Below are positions 17,598-28,600 of a stretch of 64,000 bases of DNA, one piece after another. The notes under the pieces are model-generated. The model saw only the letters and a list, made by a program, of their open reading frames with translations, was not told the origin of the DNA and ran no database searches. Position numbers and translations under genes: made by a program. The stretch is from Alphaproteobacteria bacterium PA2 (GTDB lineage: Bacteria > Pseudomonadota > Alphaproteobacteria > Caulobacterales > Caulobacteraceae), in contig NKIZ01000001.1 of NCBI GenBank assembly GCA_002256425.1, positions 3,135,001 through 3,199,000 on the forward strand, written 5' to 3'. Within the stretch, counting starts at the first letter, position 1; each line of letters opens with the position of its first letter.

Positions 17598-19490
17598 CTA
17601 GTAGCGCGTGACGACCCCAAGGGCCCTGGGTGTCGGCGTGGTCGCCACCCCTTTGGACCGCTTCAGGACCCAGTCGATCAGGGTGTTGGCGACGGCGGAG
17701 TTGCCGGCATCCCCTGGCCGTCCCTTGTCCGGGGTCGAATCATCGGCCGAGACAAAGTCGGTATGGCGCAGGATGGCTACGTTGATCTTCGGGTCGAAGG
17801 GGGTCACCGCCCTTGCGGCTTCAGTCTGCCAGGTCCCGGTCTTGTTGATCTCGGTATAGTCGCTGACCCCCGGGAAGGGATTGCCGCCGGTCCCCTGGGT
17901 GAAGCCCTGGCGCGCCACATAGACCGGGACATTGGCGATGGCGCTCTTGTCCAGATCCAGCTTCACGCCGTCACGATCGACTTTCAGCACCTTGTAGCGG
18001 CCGACAAAGTTGGCGTCATAATCCCACCGCTCGGAAGCGTACCAGTTGGACGCCACCATGTCCGAGGCGTCGATGACCCGCTCGCCCGATTGGCTGAACA
18101 CCACCTTCACCGGACGGATATTGGACCTTGCAGGCGCGAAGCCCTGGCTCTCCATCCAGAGCTTCGCCTTGCCCCCGTCAATGGACGATCCGCCGTTTCC
18201 ACCGCCCTCGACCCAGTCATAGACCTTGTTCGGATCGACCATGGCGGCCGATGGCGCGCACTTTGGCGGCGGCGGCGCCATGGCCCGCATGGGGCCAGCC
18301 ATGGGCGCAGGTGGCGTCAGGTCGCACTTGTCCTCGGTTCCGGGGACCGGCTTGAAATCCAGATAGCCCATGCCCTGCCCCAGAAACTGCAGGACCGGCA
18401 TCTGGACGCCGCCGCCAGGCACCGGATCGGTGTCAAAGCTGGTTCCGGCCCGGGCCAGCCAGGTGGTGCGGATGGCCTTCAGGAATCCGCTTCCGGGCAT
18501 GTCAGGCATGCCCTGGACCCGCAGGGGAAAGATGGACTCCGCCTTGGGGTCGACAAAGGCATAATAGATCCCCGTCACCGACTGGCTGACCGCCGCATTG
18601 GGGCCGGCCACGGCGCCCAGCAAGCCAGAGGCGTCGGTATAGACCGGGACCTTGCCGGTCCGCAGATCCTTCACATGGGCGAAATAGCCGTCCAGATCAG
18701 CAGCCGTTGGCGCAGGCTGGTTTCCGGCCGAGGGTCCACCGTCCAGAAACACGAGGCCGGCCAGTTTGGAGACAGCCCGCTTGCCGTCGGCCTGCTGCCG
18801 GGCCGCATAGTTGGAGACAAAGCCGCCGCCCTGACTGTGTCCGGCCAGGAAGATGTTGCGATTGCCGGTCTTCTGGGAAATCAGGCCGATGATCTGATCA
18901 ACATCGCCGGCATAGGTCTGGAAGTCCCAGTCGGCCATGAAGCTGAGGTCGTTCGGGGTCAGGGCCTTCCATTTGGCCATCTCGGTGGCGGTTCCCACCT
19001 GGCCGGGGGCGCCCTGAATCGTCGAGGGCCTCTGGGCGTCGGGGCCGAGGTAATAGTCCAGGGCGACCTTGGGATCGCGGGCCTTGCGGGCCGCGGTCAG
19101 GGCTGTGGTCTCCGCCAGATTGGCGCCGCGCCTTTGCAGGACCCAGACCTCGACCCGGCATGGCTTGCCCTCACAGTCGCGGGCCTGCGCCTTGTGGACC
19201 AGCTGGCTGGCCAGGAAGAGCCAGTGGGCAGGGGTGGATGAGAATCCGGGAAGGCCGACAATGACCGCATTGGCGGCCTTGGGGGCGTCGCCATCCGCAG
19301 CAGCCCGCAGACGCAGGAAGGTGGCGGTGTTCAGGCCCTTTGGCGTACTGGGGGCGGCATATCCAGGGATCTGGATGTATTCCGCGGTGACGTCGGAATA
19401 GCCGGGCACGAGGCTCTTGGAATAATCCGCAGCCAGAGCCGGTGTCGCGATGGCGAGACTGCCCGCCAGGGCCAGAGCCTTAAGAGACAT
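17598..19490 (-). CDS. Large secreted alpha/beta hydrolase
   Basis: A 630-residue exported protein. The signal peptide is about residues 1-21 (LALAGSLAIATPALA). The hydrolase fold is shown by AVIVGLPGFSSTP, VWVLQRRGANL (oxyanion side) and the nucleophile elbow NIFLAGHSQGGGFVSNYA, with Ser in GHSQG. A Pro/Met-rich low-complexity patch (PMAGPMRAMAPPPP) interrupts the C-terminal half. The late His in VAILRHTDFVSADD is a candidate catalytic base. It is larger than most lipases, and the region after about residue 330 is not recognised. The substrate may be an ester or acylated polymer. GGAGG precedes the start. Confidence 0.75.
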   Translation of the reverse strand: MSLKALALAGSLAIATPALAADYSKSLVPGYSDVTAEYIQIPGYAAPSTPKGLNTATFLRLRAAADGDAPKAANAVIVGLPGFSSTPAHWLFLASQLVHKAQARDCEGKPCRVEVWVLQRRGANLAETTALTAARKARDPKVALDYYLGPDAQRPSTIQGAPGQVGTATEMAKWKALTPNDLSFMADWDFQTYAGDVDQIIGLISQKTGNRNIFLAGHSQGGGFVSNYAARQQADGKRAVSKLAGLVFLDGGPSAGNQPAPTAADLDGYFAHVKDLRTGKVPVYTDASGLLGAVAGPNAAVSQSVTGIYYAFVDPKAESIFPLRVQGMPDMPGSGFLKAIRTTWLARAGTSFDTDPVPGGGVQMPVLQFLGQGMGYLDFKPVPGTEDKCDLTPPAPMAGPMRAMAPPPPKCAPSAAMVDPNKVYDWVEGGGNGGSSIDGGKAKLWMESQGFAPARSNIRPVKVVFSQSGERVIDASDMVASNWYASERWDYDANFVGRYKVLKVDRDGVKLDLDKSAIANVPVYVARQGFTQGTGGNPFPGVSDYTEINKTGTWQTEAARAVTPFDPKINVAILRHTDFVSADDSTPDKGRPGDAGNSAVANTLIDWVLKRSKGVATTPTPRALGVVTRY

Positions 19491-19596
19491 GGACAATCCT
19501 CCCACACATCGCGCCCGATGCAGGGCGCTGATCCTGGCCGGACTATAGCCAACCGCCTGGGAAGTTCGCGGGAAAAATCTCCGCCGCGCGCCGGGA

Positions 19597-20745
19597 TCAG
19601 ACCCCGGTGACGTCTTCCCAGAACCGTTTGGCCTTGCCGAGGAAATTGGCCGATTTCGGATGCTGCTGGTCGCCGCAGAGTTCGGCGAATTCCCGCATCA
19701 GGGCCTTCTGCTGGGCGTTCAGCTTGGCCGGGGTTTCCACGAAGAGCTCAACCACCAGATCGCCGCGCTCCCGGGACCGGAGGGAAGGCATGCCCTTGCC
19801 CTTCAGGCGGACGGTCTTGCCCGTCTGGGCGCCTTCAGGAACCTTGACGGCGATCTTGCATTCGCCGTCGCAGTTCTCGCCCCCCATCAGGCAGGGGGCG
19901 TCAATCTCGCCTCCGAGGACCGCGACGGTCATCGGCACGGGTACGGTGCAGAGCAGGTCCAGACCATCACGGTCGAACAGTTCATGAGGCCGGACAGACA
20001 GGAAGATGTAGAGATCGCCCCTGGGGCCGCCCCGTGCGCCCGCGTCGCCCTCGCCCGCCAGGCGGATCCGGGCTCCGTCATCGACGCCGGCCGGAATGCG
20101 GACCTGCAGGGTGCGCTCCTTGCGTACCTGCCCATGGCCGCGGCAGGTGGTGCAGGGGTCGGCAATGACCCGGCCCGCGCCGCCGCAGCGTGGACAGGCG
20201 CGCTCGATGGAGAAGAAGCCCTGGCTGGCGCGGACCCGTCCGGCGCCGCCGCAGGTTCCGCAGACGGTCGGACTGGTGCCGGGTTTGGCGCCGGACCCTT
20301 CGCAGCTTTCACAGGTCATGGAGGCCGGGACCACAATCTCGACCTCTGAACCGGCATAGGCCTGTTCCAGGCTGATCTCGAGATCGTAGCGCAGGTCCTG
20401 GCCGCGGGCCGGGCCGCTGCGCCTCTGGCGTCCGCCGAACATGTCGCCGAACACATCGCCAAAGACCTCGGAGAAGATGTCGTTCACATCGCCAAAGCCG
20501 CCAGCGCCCTGGCCGCCGCCCTGACCATTGACCCCGGCATGGCCGAACCGGTCATAGGCCGCACGCTTCTGGGCGTCGGAAAGGATGGAATAGGCTTCGT
20601 TGATTTCCTTGAACTTGGCTTCAGAGTCCGGATTGCCCGCATTGCGGTCCGGGTGGTGCTCCATGGCGAGCTTGCGAAAGGCGGATTTCAGCGCTGCGTC
20701 ATCGACGTCGCGCCCCACACCCAGGATTTCGTAATAGTCCCGCAT
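19597..20745 (-). CDS. dnaJ: DnaJ, Hsp40 co-chaperone
   Basis: A 382-residue class I DnaJ. The J domain (1-70) contains [11 protein letters not shown] with the HPD motif that stimulates DnaK ATPase. A glycine-rich linker follows ([11 protein letters not shown]). The zinc-binding region has four CxxCxGxG repeats, starting CESCEGSG and ending CTTCRGHG. The C-terminal substrate domains close the protein. It lies downstream of dnaK on the same strand with a 128-bp gap that contains a perfect hairpin, so its level relative to dnaK may be set by partial termination or processing. Confidence 0.97.
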   Translation of the reverse strand: MRDYYEILGVGRDVDDAALKSAFRKLAMEHHPDRNAGNPDSEAKFKEINEAYSILSDAQKRAAYDRFGHAGVNGQGGGQGAGGFGDVNDIFSEVFGDVFGDMFGGRQRRSGPARGQDLRYDLEISLEQAYAGSEVEIVVPASMTCESCEGSGAKPGTSPTVCGTCGGAGRVRASQGFFSIERACPRCGGAGRVIADPCTTCRGHGQVRKERTLQVRIPAGVDDGARIRLAGEGDAGARGGPRGDLYIFLSVRPHELFDRDGLDLLCTVPVPMTVAVLGGEIDAPCLMGGENCDGECKIAVKVPEGAQTGKTVRLKGKGMPSLRSRERGDLVVELFVETPAKLNAQQKALMREFAELCGDQQHPKSANFLGKAKRFWEDVTGV

Positions 20746-20835
20746 TGAAGATCAGGTCTCTGAGGAATTCGGAATTGAAGGTGGGGGTCTTTCAACGCCG
20801 CCACAACCACGGACTTGGTCCGGGCGTATGAAATC

Positions 20836-20864
20836 GGCCGCGACAGGGTGATCCTGTCGCGGCC
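20836..20864 (-). terminator. Perfect 12-bp hairpin between dnaK and dnaJ
   Basis: GGCCGCGACAGG and its exact reverse complement flank a 5-base loop, starting 10 bp after the dnaK stop. On the minus strand it is followed by GATTTC rather than a run of T, so it is not a classic strong terminator. It could be a leaky terminator or an RNA-stabilising or processing element that favours dnaK over dnaJ. Confidence 0.65.
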
Positions 20865-20873
20865 TGAAAGCCC

Positions 20874-22778
<1,905 letters not shown>

Positions 22779-22918
22779 GATTGAGTCTCTATTCGCTCCA
22801 TTGAGGCGGGCCACGCGTTGCAGAGCCTTGAAATCAAGCGCTCCATTTCTCGTCATGACCCCCGGTTCGATCAGGGTCTCGGGCGGTTAGCCTGTGAGCC
22901 GCCCGCCGTCGAGTCGCG

Positions 22919-22949
22919 ATATGGGGCTGATGGCGGCCGCCGCAAGGGG
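22919..22949 (-). promoter_or_regulatory. Sigma-32-type heat-shock promoter of dnaK
   Basis: On the minus strand CCCCTTGC (-35 side) is followed after 15 bp by CCCCATAT, an exact match to the heat-shock -10 consensus CCCCATnT. It sits 141 bp before the dnaK start and just after the end of the Vgr-related gene. This predicts RpoH-dependent induction of dnaK-dnaJ and a long 5' leader. Confidence 0.82.
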
Positions 22950-22957
22950 AAATGCCC

Positions 22958-23458
22958 CTAAACCTGGTGTGGATTTGTAAAATTTGATCCAGGCCAAGTC
23001 GCCAGGACCTCTGAATAAACACGGGTTTCAAAGGGCGTTTCCGCCCCATGGTGGGCCAGAAAGGCGTGCTGCACAATCATGGCCTGCTGCTCGATATTCA
23101 GGCCGGCAAATTCACAAGGGGCGCTGAGATCATAGGCATAGGCCCTGTGTCCGTCGCCGGCCCGCAGCTTGGCGAGAATCAGGTTTACCCCCGACTGCGC
23201 CTGCCAGACATGGGTCAGCTCATGGACGAACACGCTCCGCAGATGCAGGGATGCCGTGGAAAAGTCCCGGCAGGCGCTGGCGGCTGGCCAGAAGATGAGG
23301 CGGGCGCCCGTCACAAAGGCGCGGTTCCAGACCGGCAGGGCGAAGATGGCAACCTTGCCTGCGTCCAGGCTTTCGCCAAACACCTCCCGGGCGAGGTCGC
23401 GCTCCCCGGGGGTCAATGTCCGGATTGCGCCAGGAGACATGCGCAGGGCCTGGTTCAT
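22958..23458 (-). CDS. Vgr-related HExxH protein
   Basis: A protein of about 166 residues with a metalloprotease-like motif, FVHELTHVWQ (HExxH). It resembles proteins annotated as Vgr-related in alphaproteobacteria, whose N-termini carry RTLTPGERDLAREVFG as seen here. No signal peptide is visible. Function is unknown; zinc binding is an inference from HExxH. The start is uncertain: ATGs at 23479, 23464, 23458 and 23440 are all in frame and none has a convincing ribosome site. The first of these overlaps the alkB start on the other strand, so I used a later one. Confidence 0.6.
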   Translation of the reverse strand: MNQALRMSPGAIRTLTPGERDLAREVFGESLDAGKVAIFALPVWNRAFVTGARLIFWPAASACRDFSTASLHLRSVFVHELTHVWQAQSGVNLILAKLRAGDGHRAYAYDLSAPCEFAGLNIEQQAMIVQHAFLAHHGAETPFETRVYSEVLATWPGSNFTNPHQV

Positions 23459-23477
23459 GTGCATAATATGGCTGACC

Positions 23478-24089
23478 ATGAGCCTTTCAGCGAGCGACGG
23501 ATTCCGGATTTTTCCACAGCGGCTCACACCCGGGGCGCAGGCCGCCCTTGTCGCTGAAATCCAGGCGCTTCTGGTGCGGTCGCCCCTTTATCGCCCTGTG
23601 ACCCCTGGCGGCCGGCCGATGAGTGTTGAAATGACCAATCTCGGCGCCCTGGGCTGGTGCACGGACGCCTCGGGCTATCGCTATCAGGATCGCCATCCGG
23701 TCACGGGAGATCCATGGCCGGACATTCCCCGTATCCTCCTGGACCTCTGGACCGACCTGGGAGACCCGGTGACAGGGCCAGACGCCTGTCTGGTGAATGT
23801 CTATGGCCCCGACGCCCGTATGGGACTTCATCAGGACAAGGACGAAGCTGATTTCCGCTTCCCGGTGGTCTCAGTGTCCCTGGGGGACACGGCCATGTTC
23901 AGGATCGGGGGCCAGAAAAGATCAGACCCGACGCGATCCCTGAGGCTCGCATCGGGCGATGTCTGTGTGCTGGATGGTCAGGCCCGGCTTGCCTTTCACG
24001 GCGTGGACCGGATCCTGACGGGGTCCTCCCGGGTCTGGCCGGGAGGTGGGAGGCTGAACTTGACCCTGAGGCGGGCCAGACCAGCCTGA
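23478..24089 (+). CDS. alkB: AlkB, alkylated DNA repair dioxygenase
   Basis: A 203-residue Fe(II)/2-oxoglutarate dioxygenase that reverses 1-methyladenine and 3-methylcytosine damage. The N-terminal block is RPMSVEMTNLGALGW and WCTDASGYRY. The metal and co-substrate residues are visible: His and Asp in MGLHQDKDE, the distal His in LAFHGVDRIL, and Arg residues in GGRLNLTLRRAR. VVSVSLGDTAMFRIGG is the expected strand pair. Length is close to E. coli AlkB (216). The start ATG shares the palindrome CATG with a possible start of the divergent Vgr-related gene. Its stop is 18 bp from the chemoreceptor stop. Confidence 0.95.
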   Translation: MSLSASDGFRIFPQRLTPGAQAALVAEIQALLVRSPLYRPVTPGGRPMSVEMTNLGALGWCTDASGYRYQDRHPVTGDPWPDIPRILLDLWTDLGDPVTGPDACLVNVYGPDARMGLHQDKDEADFRFPVVSVSLGDTAMFRIGGQKRSDPTRSLRLASGDVCVLDGQARLAFHGVDRILTGSSRVWPGGGRLNLTLRRARPA

Positions 24090-24107
24090 TCTGTGACCTG
24101 TCCGGGT

Positions 24108-26216
24108 CTAGAATTCTTCCCAGTTATCAATGTCACTCTTGAGGGCCAGGGCGCCCATGGTCCGGGTCTGCGTGGCGGGATATGCGGGCTCCCGGATGGC
24201 TGGAGCCTTTTCCTGCCGCGTCTGGCCGGCCTGCTGGGGCGCGTTGCTGATCCTGAAACCGCCAATCTGCTCGCGGAGCTGGTTGGCGTTGTTGCGCATG
24301 GAGTGCGCCGAGGCCGTGGTCTTTTCCACCATGCCGGCGTTCTCCTGGGTCGCCTGGTCCATGTGGTTGACCGCGATATTGACCTGGCTGAGGGCGGCGG
24401 ACTGTTCCTGGGCGGAGGCTGCAATGTCGGTGATCAGCGCATCGATGCGGGAAACCTGATCGACAATGACCGCCAGGGCCTTGCCGGTTTCACTGACGTG
24501 GTTCACGCCGTTGCCGACGTGGCGCTCAGAGGCCTGGATCAGGCCCTTGATCTCCTTGGCGGCGTCGGCCGAGCGCTGGGCCAGGGCCCGCACTTCCGAG
24601 GCGACCACCGCGAAGCCGCGACCGGCGTCGCCGGCCCGGGCGGCTTCAACACCGGCGTTGAGGGCCAGCAGATTGGTCTGGAAGGCGATTTCGTCGATGA
24701 CGCCGATGATCTGGGTGATCTGCTTGGACGAGGACTCGATCTCGCCCATGGCGTTGACCGCCTGACCGACTACCTCGCCGGACTTGTGCGCGCCTTCCTT
24801 GGCCTCCGCCACGAACTGGCGGGCCTCCTGGGCGACCAGTGAGGTCTGACGCACGGTGGCGGTCAACTCATCAAAGGCTGCAGCTGTCTGGCCGAGAGAG
24901 GCTGACTGCTGCTCGGTACGCTGGGCAAGGTCGTCGGCGGCCTTGGCGATGTCACTGGCGCCGGCGTCGACGCTGACCGTCGAGACGGCGATGGTGGAGA
25001 GCAGGCTGTCGAGGGCCTCAACTGCGGCGTTGAAGTCCTGACGGAGCTGTTCATATTCGGACGGGAAGGGATCGGGCAGACGGACCGTCAGATGGCCGCC
25101 TGCAACGGCCGACAGGCTTTCGGCCAGCTTGCGCACCACATCGCCGCGGATTTCATCAGCGGCCACCAGGGACTTTTCATGCTGCTTGTGCTCGGCGTCC
25201 AGCTTCTGGAGGGCGGCGACCGCGGCGTTGAAGTCCTGACGCAGCTTTTCGTATTCCTGCGGGAAGGCGTTGGGAAGTCGCACGTCATTGCGGCCGGCGG
25301 CCACATGGGACAGGCCATCCGCCAGCTGCTGGATGACCTCATTGCGCTCGGCCTCGGCGACCTGCATCTCGGATTCATGCTTCTGCCGCTCCTGTTCCGC
25401 GGCTTCGCGCAGGGCGGCCTGTTCCTTGTTACGTGCGCGGCGATCCTCTTCATTCACCCTGAAGACCTCGACGGACTTGGCCATCTCGCCCATTTCATCG
25501 GGACGGTCCGTGAAGGGGATCTTGACCGAGGCGTCACCTGAAGCGAGCCGGGTCATGATTTCGGTCAGGCGAACCAGGGGCGCCACCAGGACCTTTGTGG
25601 CGGCGGTCAGCATCAGGCCGACGCCCAGCAGGCTGATGACCAGGGCTGAAACCATGATAGTCTGCGCCGTGGCCGCAATGGCATTGGCCTTCTTGGTCTC
25701 TTCGGCGACGCGCGCCTCGATCTTGTCGGAGGCGTTGCTCATCAGGCCTTCAAGATCATGGAACTTGTCGATGAACTTCGGCAGGGCGGCGACGGCGGCG
25801 GCCGGGTCGGAGCCCGCAAGGGTGACCATGTCATCGGTCGCCTTGGCGTAGTCTTCAATGGGCTGGTCAAGGGCGTGAAGGGTGACTTCCAGGTCCTCAT
25901 CGGCGAGGGCCTCCCCGGCCCGCACGGAAGCCCGGAAGGTCTGGGCGTGGTCAGCCGCGTCCGCCTTGATTTCCGCGAGGTCGATTCCCATCGCCGGATT
26001 GCTGGCCAGCAGGGAGGACAGCACATCGCCACGCATGGCGTCGTGCATCATGTCGGCTTCCATGTGATTTCGCAGAAGGCTCGAGACCCTGGCGGACGTC
26101 GCCATTTCACCTGAGAGCTGCTGCGCCGCGTAGACGCCGCAGCCGCCGGTAATGGCGCTGAGCACCAGCATTGCCGCGCCGGCAATCAAGACCTTCGACT
26201 TAATCGACTTCATCAT
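24108..26216 (-). CDS. Methyl-accepting chemotaxis protein A
   Basis: A 702-residue transmembrane chemoreceptor. TM1 is at about 8-31, followed by a periplasmic four-helix-type sensor (MEADMMHDAMRGDVLSSLLA) and TM2 at about 185-215. The canonical HAMP domain follows (LASGDASVKIPF). Two more HAMP-like units contain LPNAFPQEYEKLRQDFNAAV and LPDPFPSEYEQLRQDFNAAV. The signalling hairpin has IIGVIDEIAFQTNLLALNAG. The C-terminus NWEEF fits the xWxxF CheR/CheB tether. Its sensor differs from those of the two neighbours, but part of its signalling domain is nearly identical in DNA to that of receptor C. Confidence 0.95.
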   Translation of the reverse strand: MMKSIKSKVLIAGAAMLVLSAITGGCGVYAAQQLSGEMATSARVSSLLRNHMEADMMHDAMRGDVLSSLLASNPAMGIDLAEIKADAADHAQTFRASVRAGEALADEDLEVTLHALDQPIEDYAKATDDMVTLAGSDPAAAVAALPKFIDKFHDLEGLMSNASDKIEARVAEETKKANAIAATAQTIMVSALVISLLGVGLMLTAATKVLVAPLVRLTEIMTRLASGDASVKIPFTDRPDEMGEMAKSVEVFRVNEEDRRARNKEQAALREAAEQERQKHESEMQVAEAERNEVIQQLADGLSHVAAGRNDVRLPNAFPQEYEKLRQDFNAAVAALQKLDAEHKQHEKSLVAADEIRGDVVRKLAESLSAVAGGHLTVRLPDPFPSEYEQLRQDFNAAVEALDSLLSTIAVSTVSVDAGASDIAKAADDLAQRTEQQSASLGQTAAAFDELTATVRQTSLVAQEARQFVAEAKEGAHKSGEVVGQAVNAMGEIESSSKQITQIIGVIDEIAFQTNLLALNAGVEAARAGDAGRGFAVVASEVRALAQRSADAAKEIKGLIQASERHVGNGVNHVSETGKALAVIVDQVSRIDALITDIAASAQEQSAALSQVNIAVNHMDQATQENAGMVEKTTASAHSMRNNANQLREQIGGFRISNAPQQAGQTRQEKAPAIREPAYPATQTRTMGALALKSDIDNWEEF

Positions 26217-26275
26217 CAGAATTCAGTCCCTGGGAAACGCAACGCGCCTGAGCGTGCTAGGTGGGACTGATTTCA

Positions 26276-26290
26276 TTAATCACCCGTAAA
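26276..26290. promoter_or_regulatory. Weak CtrA-like box before chemoreceptor A
   Basis: On the minus strand this reads TTTA-N7-TTAA, one mismatch from TTAA-N7-TTAA. It lies 60 bp before the start codon, the same place as the better boxes of receptors B and C. Position is the main support. Confidence 0.45.
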
Positions 26291-26343
26291 ATGCGGTATC
26301 CACAGGCTTGAGTTGTGCGCGGCGTTTCGCCACACCCATCGGC

Positions 26344-28443
26344 CTAGAAGTCGCCCCAGGCGTTCGCATCTTCCTTCAACGCCAGGGCGCCCTGGGTTCT
26401 TGGCCGGGATGCAAAGTCCTGCAGATCCTTGGGCTGGCTCGGATTGGCGCCCTGGCGGCCCGGTCGGCTGGTGGAGAAGCCGGCGATCTGCTCGGCGAGG
26501 GCGTGGGCGTCCTGACGCATGGCATGGGCGGACACTGTGGTCTTTTCGACCATGCCGGCGTTCTGCTGTGTCGCCTGATCCATGTGGCTGACGGCGACAC
26601 TGACCTGGTTGAGCGATGTCGCCTGGCCCTGGGCCGAGGCTGCAATGTTGGTGATAAGGGCGTCAATGCGCGTGACCTGGGTCACGATCTCGGTCAGGGC
26701 CCGGCCGGTCTGGTTCACATGGTTCACGCCATTGCCCACCTGGCCCTCGGAGGTGGTGATCAGATCCTTGATCTCCCTTGCGGCGCCGGCCGATCGCTGG
26801 GCGAGGGCCCGCACTTCGGATGCAACCACGGCGAAGCCGCGGCCGGCCTCGCCTGCCCTGGCGGCTTCGACTCCGGCGTTGAGGGCCAGAAGATTGGTCT
26901 GGAAGGCGATTTCATCAATGACGCCGATGATCTGGCTGATCTGTTTGGACGAAGCCTCGATCTCGCCCATGGCCGCGATGGCCTGCCGCACAACGGCGCC
27001 GGACTTGTTGGCGCCCTCCTTGGTCTCTGCCACGAACTGGCGAGCCTCCTGGGCCACATTGGAGGTCTGGCTGACCGTCGCCGTCAGCTCCTCGAAGGCG
27101 GTGGAGGTCTGCCCCAGGGAGGCGGCCTGCTGTTCTGTGCGGCGGGCCAGTTCGTCGGCCGCTACGGCGATGTCGTGGGCGGCCCGATCCACGTTCCGGG
27201 TAGAGTCGCCGATAGTGGAAAGCAGGCTGTCGAGGGCTTCTACAGCCGCGTTGAAGTCACGGCGCAATTGTTCGAATTCGGACGGGAAGGATTCAACCAG
27301 ACGTACGGTCAGCCGGCCTGCAGCGACCTCGGCCAGGCCCTGGGCCAGTTTCCTGACCACATCGGAGCGCAGACGATCAGCAGCCTCAAGGGATTCCTCG
27401 TGGATCTTCTGCTCAAAAGCCAGGGCCTCGAGAGCGTCGACCGCTGAATTGAAGTCCAGGCGCAGCTGTTCATATTCGCCGTGAAAGACCTCATCCAGCC
27501 GCGCGCCGACACCACCCTTGGAGAGGTTGGCCAGGCCGCGCGCCAGTTTGGCCACCACGGAGCGTCGGACCTCATCGGCCTCATGGGTCATGGCCTCATA
27601 GGCTTCCCGCTCCCGCGCCGCGGTCTCACGCAGTTCTTCCTGTTCGCGGCGTTGGGCCTGACGTTCAATGGCTCCCAGCCGGAATCCTTCCAGCGACTTG
27701 GCGATCTCGCCAACCTCATCGTGTCGGCCAAGATACGGGACCTTGATCTGGAAATTCCCGGCGGCCAGGTTTTCCGTATAGGCCGATATGCCCTGAATGG
27801 GCCTGATGACCCGCCTGAACAGCAGCCAGAGGGCGGCCATGGACACCAGGGTCATGGCCAACAGCATGGATCGCATCAATGTCCGGCTGGCGTTCAGCTC
27901 TGCCAGGGTCCCTGACTCAGCCCTGTCCCGAGCTGCAGAGATCAGGGGGACCAGCTCATCAATCGCCTTGCGGTGGGCCGAATAGGCGATCTCGATCTCA
28001 TCTCCGGCGGCCAGCATGGCCTGGGTGTCACCGGCCCTGGCGGCTGGCAAAAGCTTGGACTCGGTTATCGACCAGAACTGCCTGGCGGCCTGATCAGAGG
28101 CGCCAAACATCACCCTGGAGAGATCCTCTGGGGGGTTCTGGGTCTTCCAGAAGGCGAGCCGCTGGTCATAGTCTTCATGCAGACGTTCAAGGTCGGCCTG
28201 CAGGTTGGCGACACGGGATGGTCGGGCCTGGACTTCCAGAACGGCGTTGTGGGCGTCCACCAGGTAGAGCGGCGGCGGCAGGACATCTGCCCGCAGGTCC
28301 TTCAGCGCTGATATCTCGCGATAGGCCGTCCCCCCGACCCGGGTCTGTTCCGTCGAGAAATAGAAGGTAATGGCCAGGATGAAGTTGCCGATGAACAGGA
28401 AAATCCCCAGGGACAGGGCGGCCTGGGAAAGGCGGACGTTCAT
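26344..28443 (-). CDS. Methyl-accepting chemotaxis protein B
   Basis: A 699-residue chemoreceptor. TM1 is at about 8-30, followed by a periplasmic sensor with DVLPPPLYLVDAHNAVLEV and KLLPAARAGDTQAM, a TM2 near residue 195-215 and the first HAMP. Two further HAMP-like units are visible (ARLDEVFHGEYEQLRLDF and VRLVESFPSEFEQLRRDF). The signalling tip is IIGVIDEIAFQTNLLALNAG. The C-terminus NAWGDF keeps the xWxxF pattern. Its sensor is paralogous to that of receptor C but its signalling DNA is more diverged. A CtrA-like box precedes it. Confidence 0.95.
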   Translation of the reverse strand: MNVRLSQAALSLGIFLFIGNFILAITFYFSTEQTRVGGTAYREISALKDLRADVLPPPLYLVDAHNAVLEVQARPSRVANLQADLERLHEDYDQRLAFWKTQNPPEDLSRVMFGASDQAARQFWSITESKLLPAARAGDTQAMLAAGDEIEIAYSAHRKAIDELVPLISAARDRAESGTLAELNASRTLMRSMLLAMTLVSMAALWLLFRRVIRPIQGISAYTENLAAGNFQIKVPYLGRHDEVGEIAKSLEGFRLGAIERQAQRREQEELRETAAREREAYEAMTHEADEVRRSVVAKLARGLANLSKGGVGARLDEVFHGEYEQLRLDFNSAVDALEALAFEQKIHEESLEAADRLRSDVVRKLAQGLAEVAAGRLTVRLVESFPSEFEQLRRDFNAAVEALDSLLSTIGDSTRNVDRAAHDIAVAADELARRTEQQAASLGQTSTAFEELTATVSQTSNVAQEARQFVAETKEGANKSGAVVRQAIAAMGEIEASSKQISQIIGVIDEIAFQTNLLALNAGVEAARAGEAGRGFAVVASEVRALAQRSAGAAREIKDLITTSEGQVGNGVNHVNQTGRALTEIVTQVTRIDALITNIAASAQGQATSLNQVSVAVSHMDQATQQNAGMVEKTTVSAHAMRQDAHALAEQIAGFSTSRPGRQGANPSQPKDLQDFASRPRTQGALALKEDANAWGDF

Positions 28444-28493
28444 GATCGAAGCCTCGGGCGACAGATAACCGGGAACTCAGACGCTGTTTCGGC

Positions 28494-28508
28494 CTAACGT
28501 CAGTTTAA
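28494..28508. promoter_or_regulatory. CtrA-like box before chemoreceptor B
   Basis: The minus strand reads TTAA-ACTGACG-TTAG followed by G, seven of eight consensus positions with the exact 7-bp spacer. It lies 51 bp upstream of the start. CtrA is the cell-cycle regulator that drives flagellar and chemotaxis genes in Caulobacter. Confidence 0.65.
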
Positions 28509-28531
28509 CGGGGCCAGCTTCATCGTCAGGC

Positions 28532-28563
28532 AAAGAAAAAGGCGGGGCCCGAAAGCGCCCGCC
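28532..28563 (-). terminator. Rho-independent terminator of chemoreceptor C
   Basis: On the minus strand GGCGGG and CCCGCC pair around an 11-base loop and are followed by TTTTTCTTT. It lies 38 bp after the stop of receptor C and before the start of receptor B. The three receptor genes are therefore probably transcribed separately. Confidence 0.8.
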
Positions 28564-28600
28564 TGATCCTGTTACTGTCCTGGATCGTTCAGGTCAGGGA

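Noticed and set aside
17583-19241. A 552-codon open frame antisense to the secreted hydrolase
   Set aside because: The real gene on the minus strand has a signal peptide, a nucleophile elbow and a GGAGG ribosome site; the antisense frame has none.
22779-22856. 26-residue extension of dnaK
   Set aside because: The family N-terminus [12 protein letters not shown] starts at 22778, and the upstream residues are not Hsp70-like.
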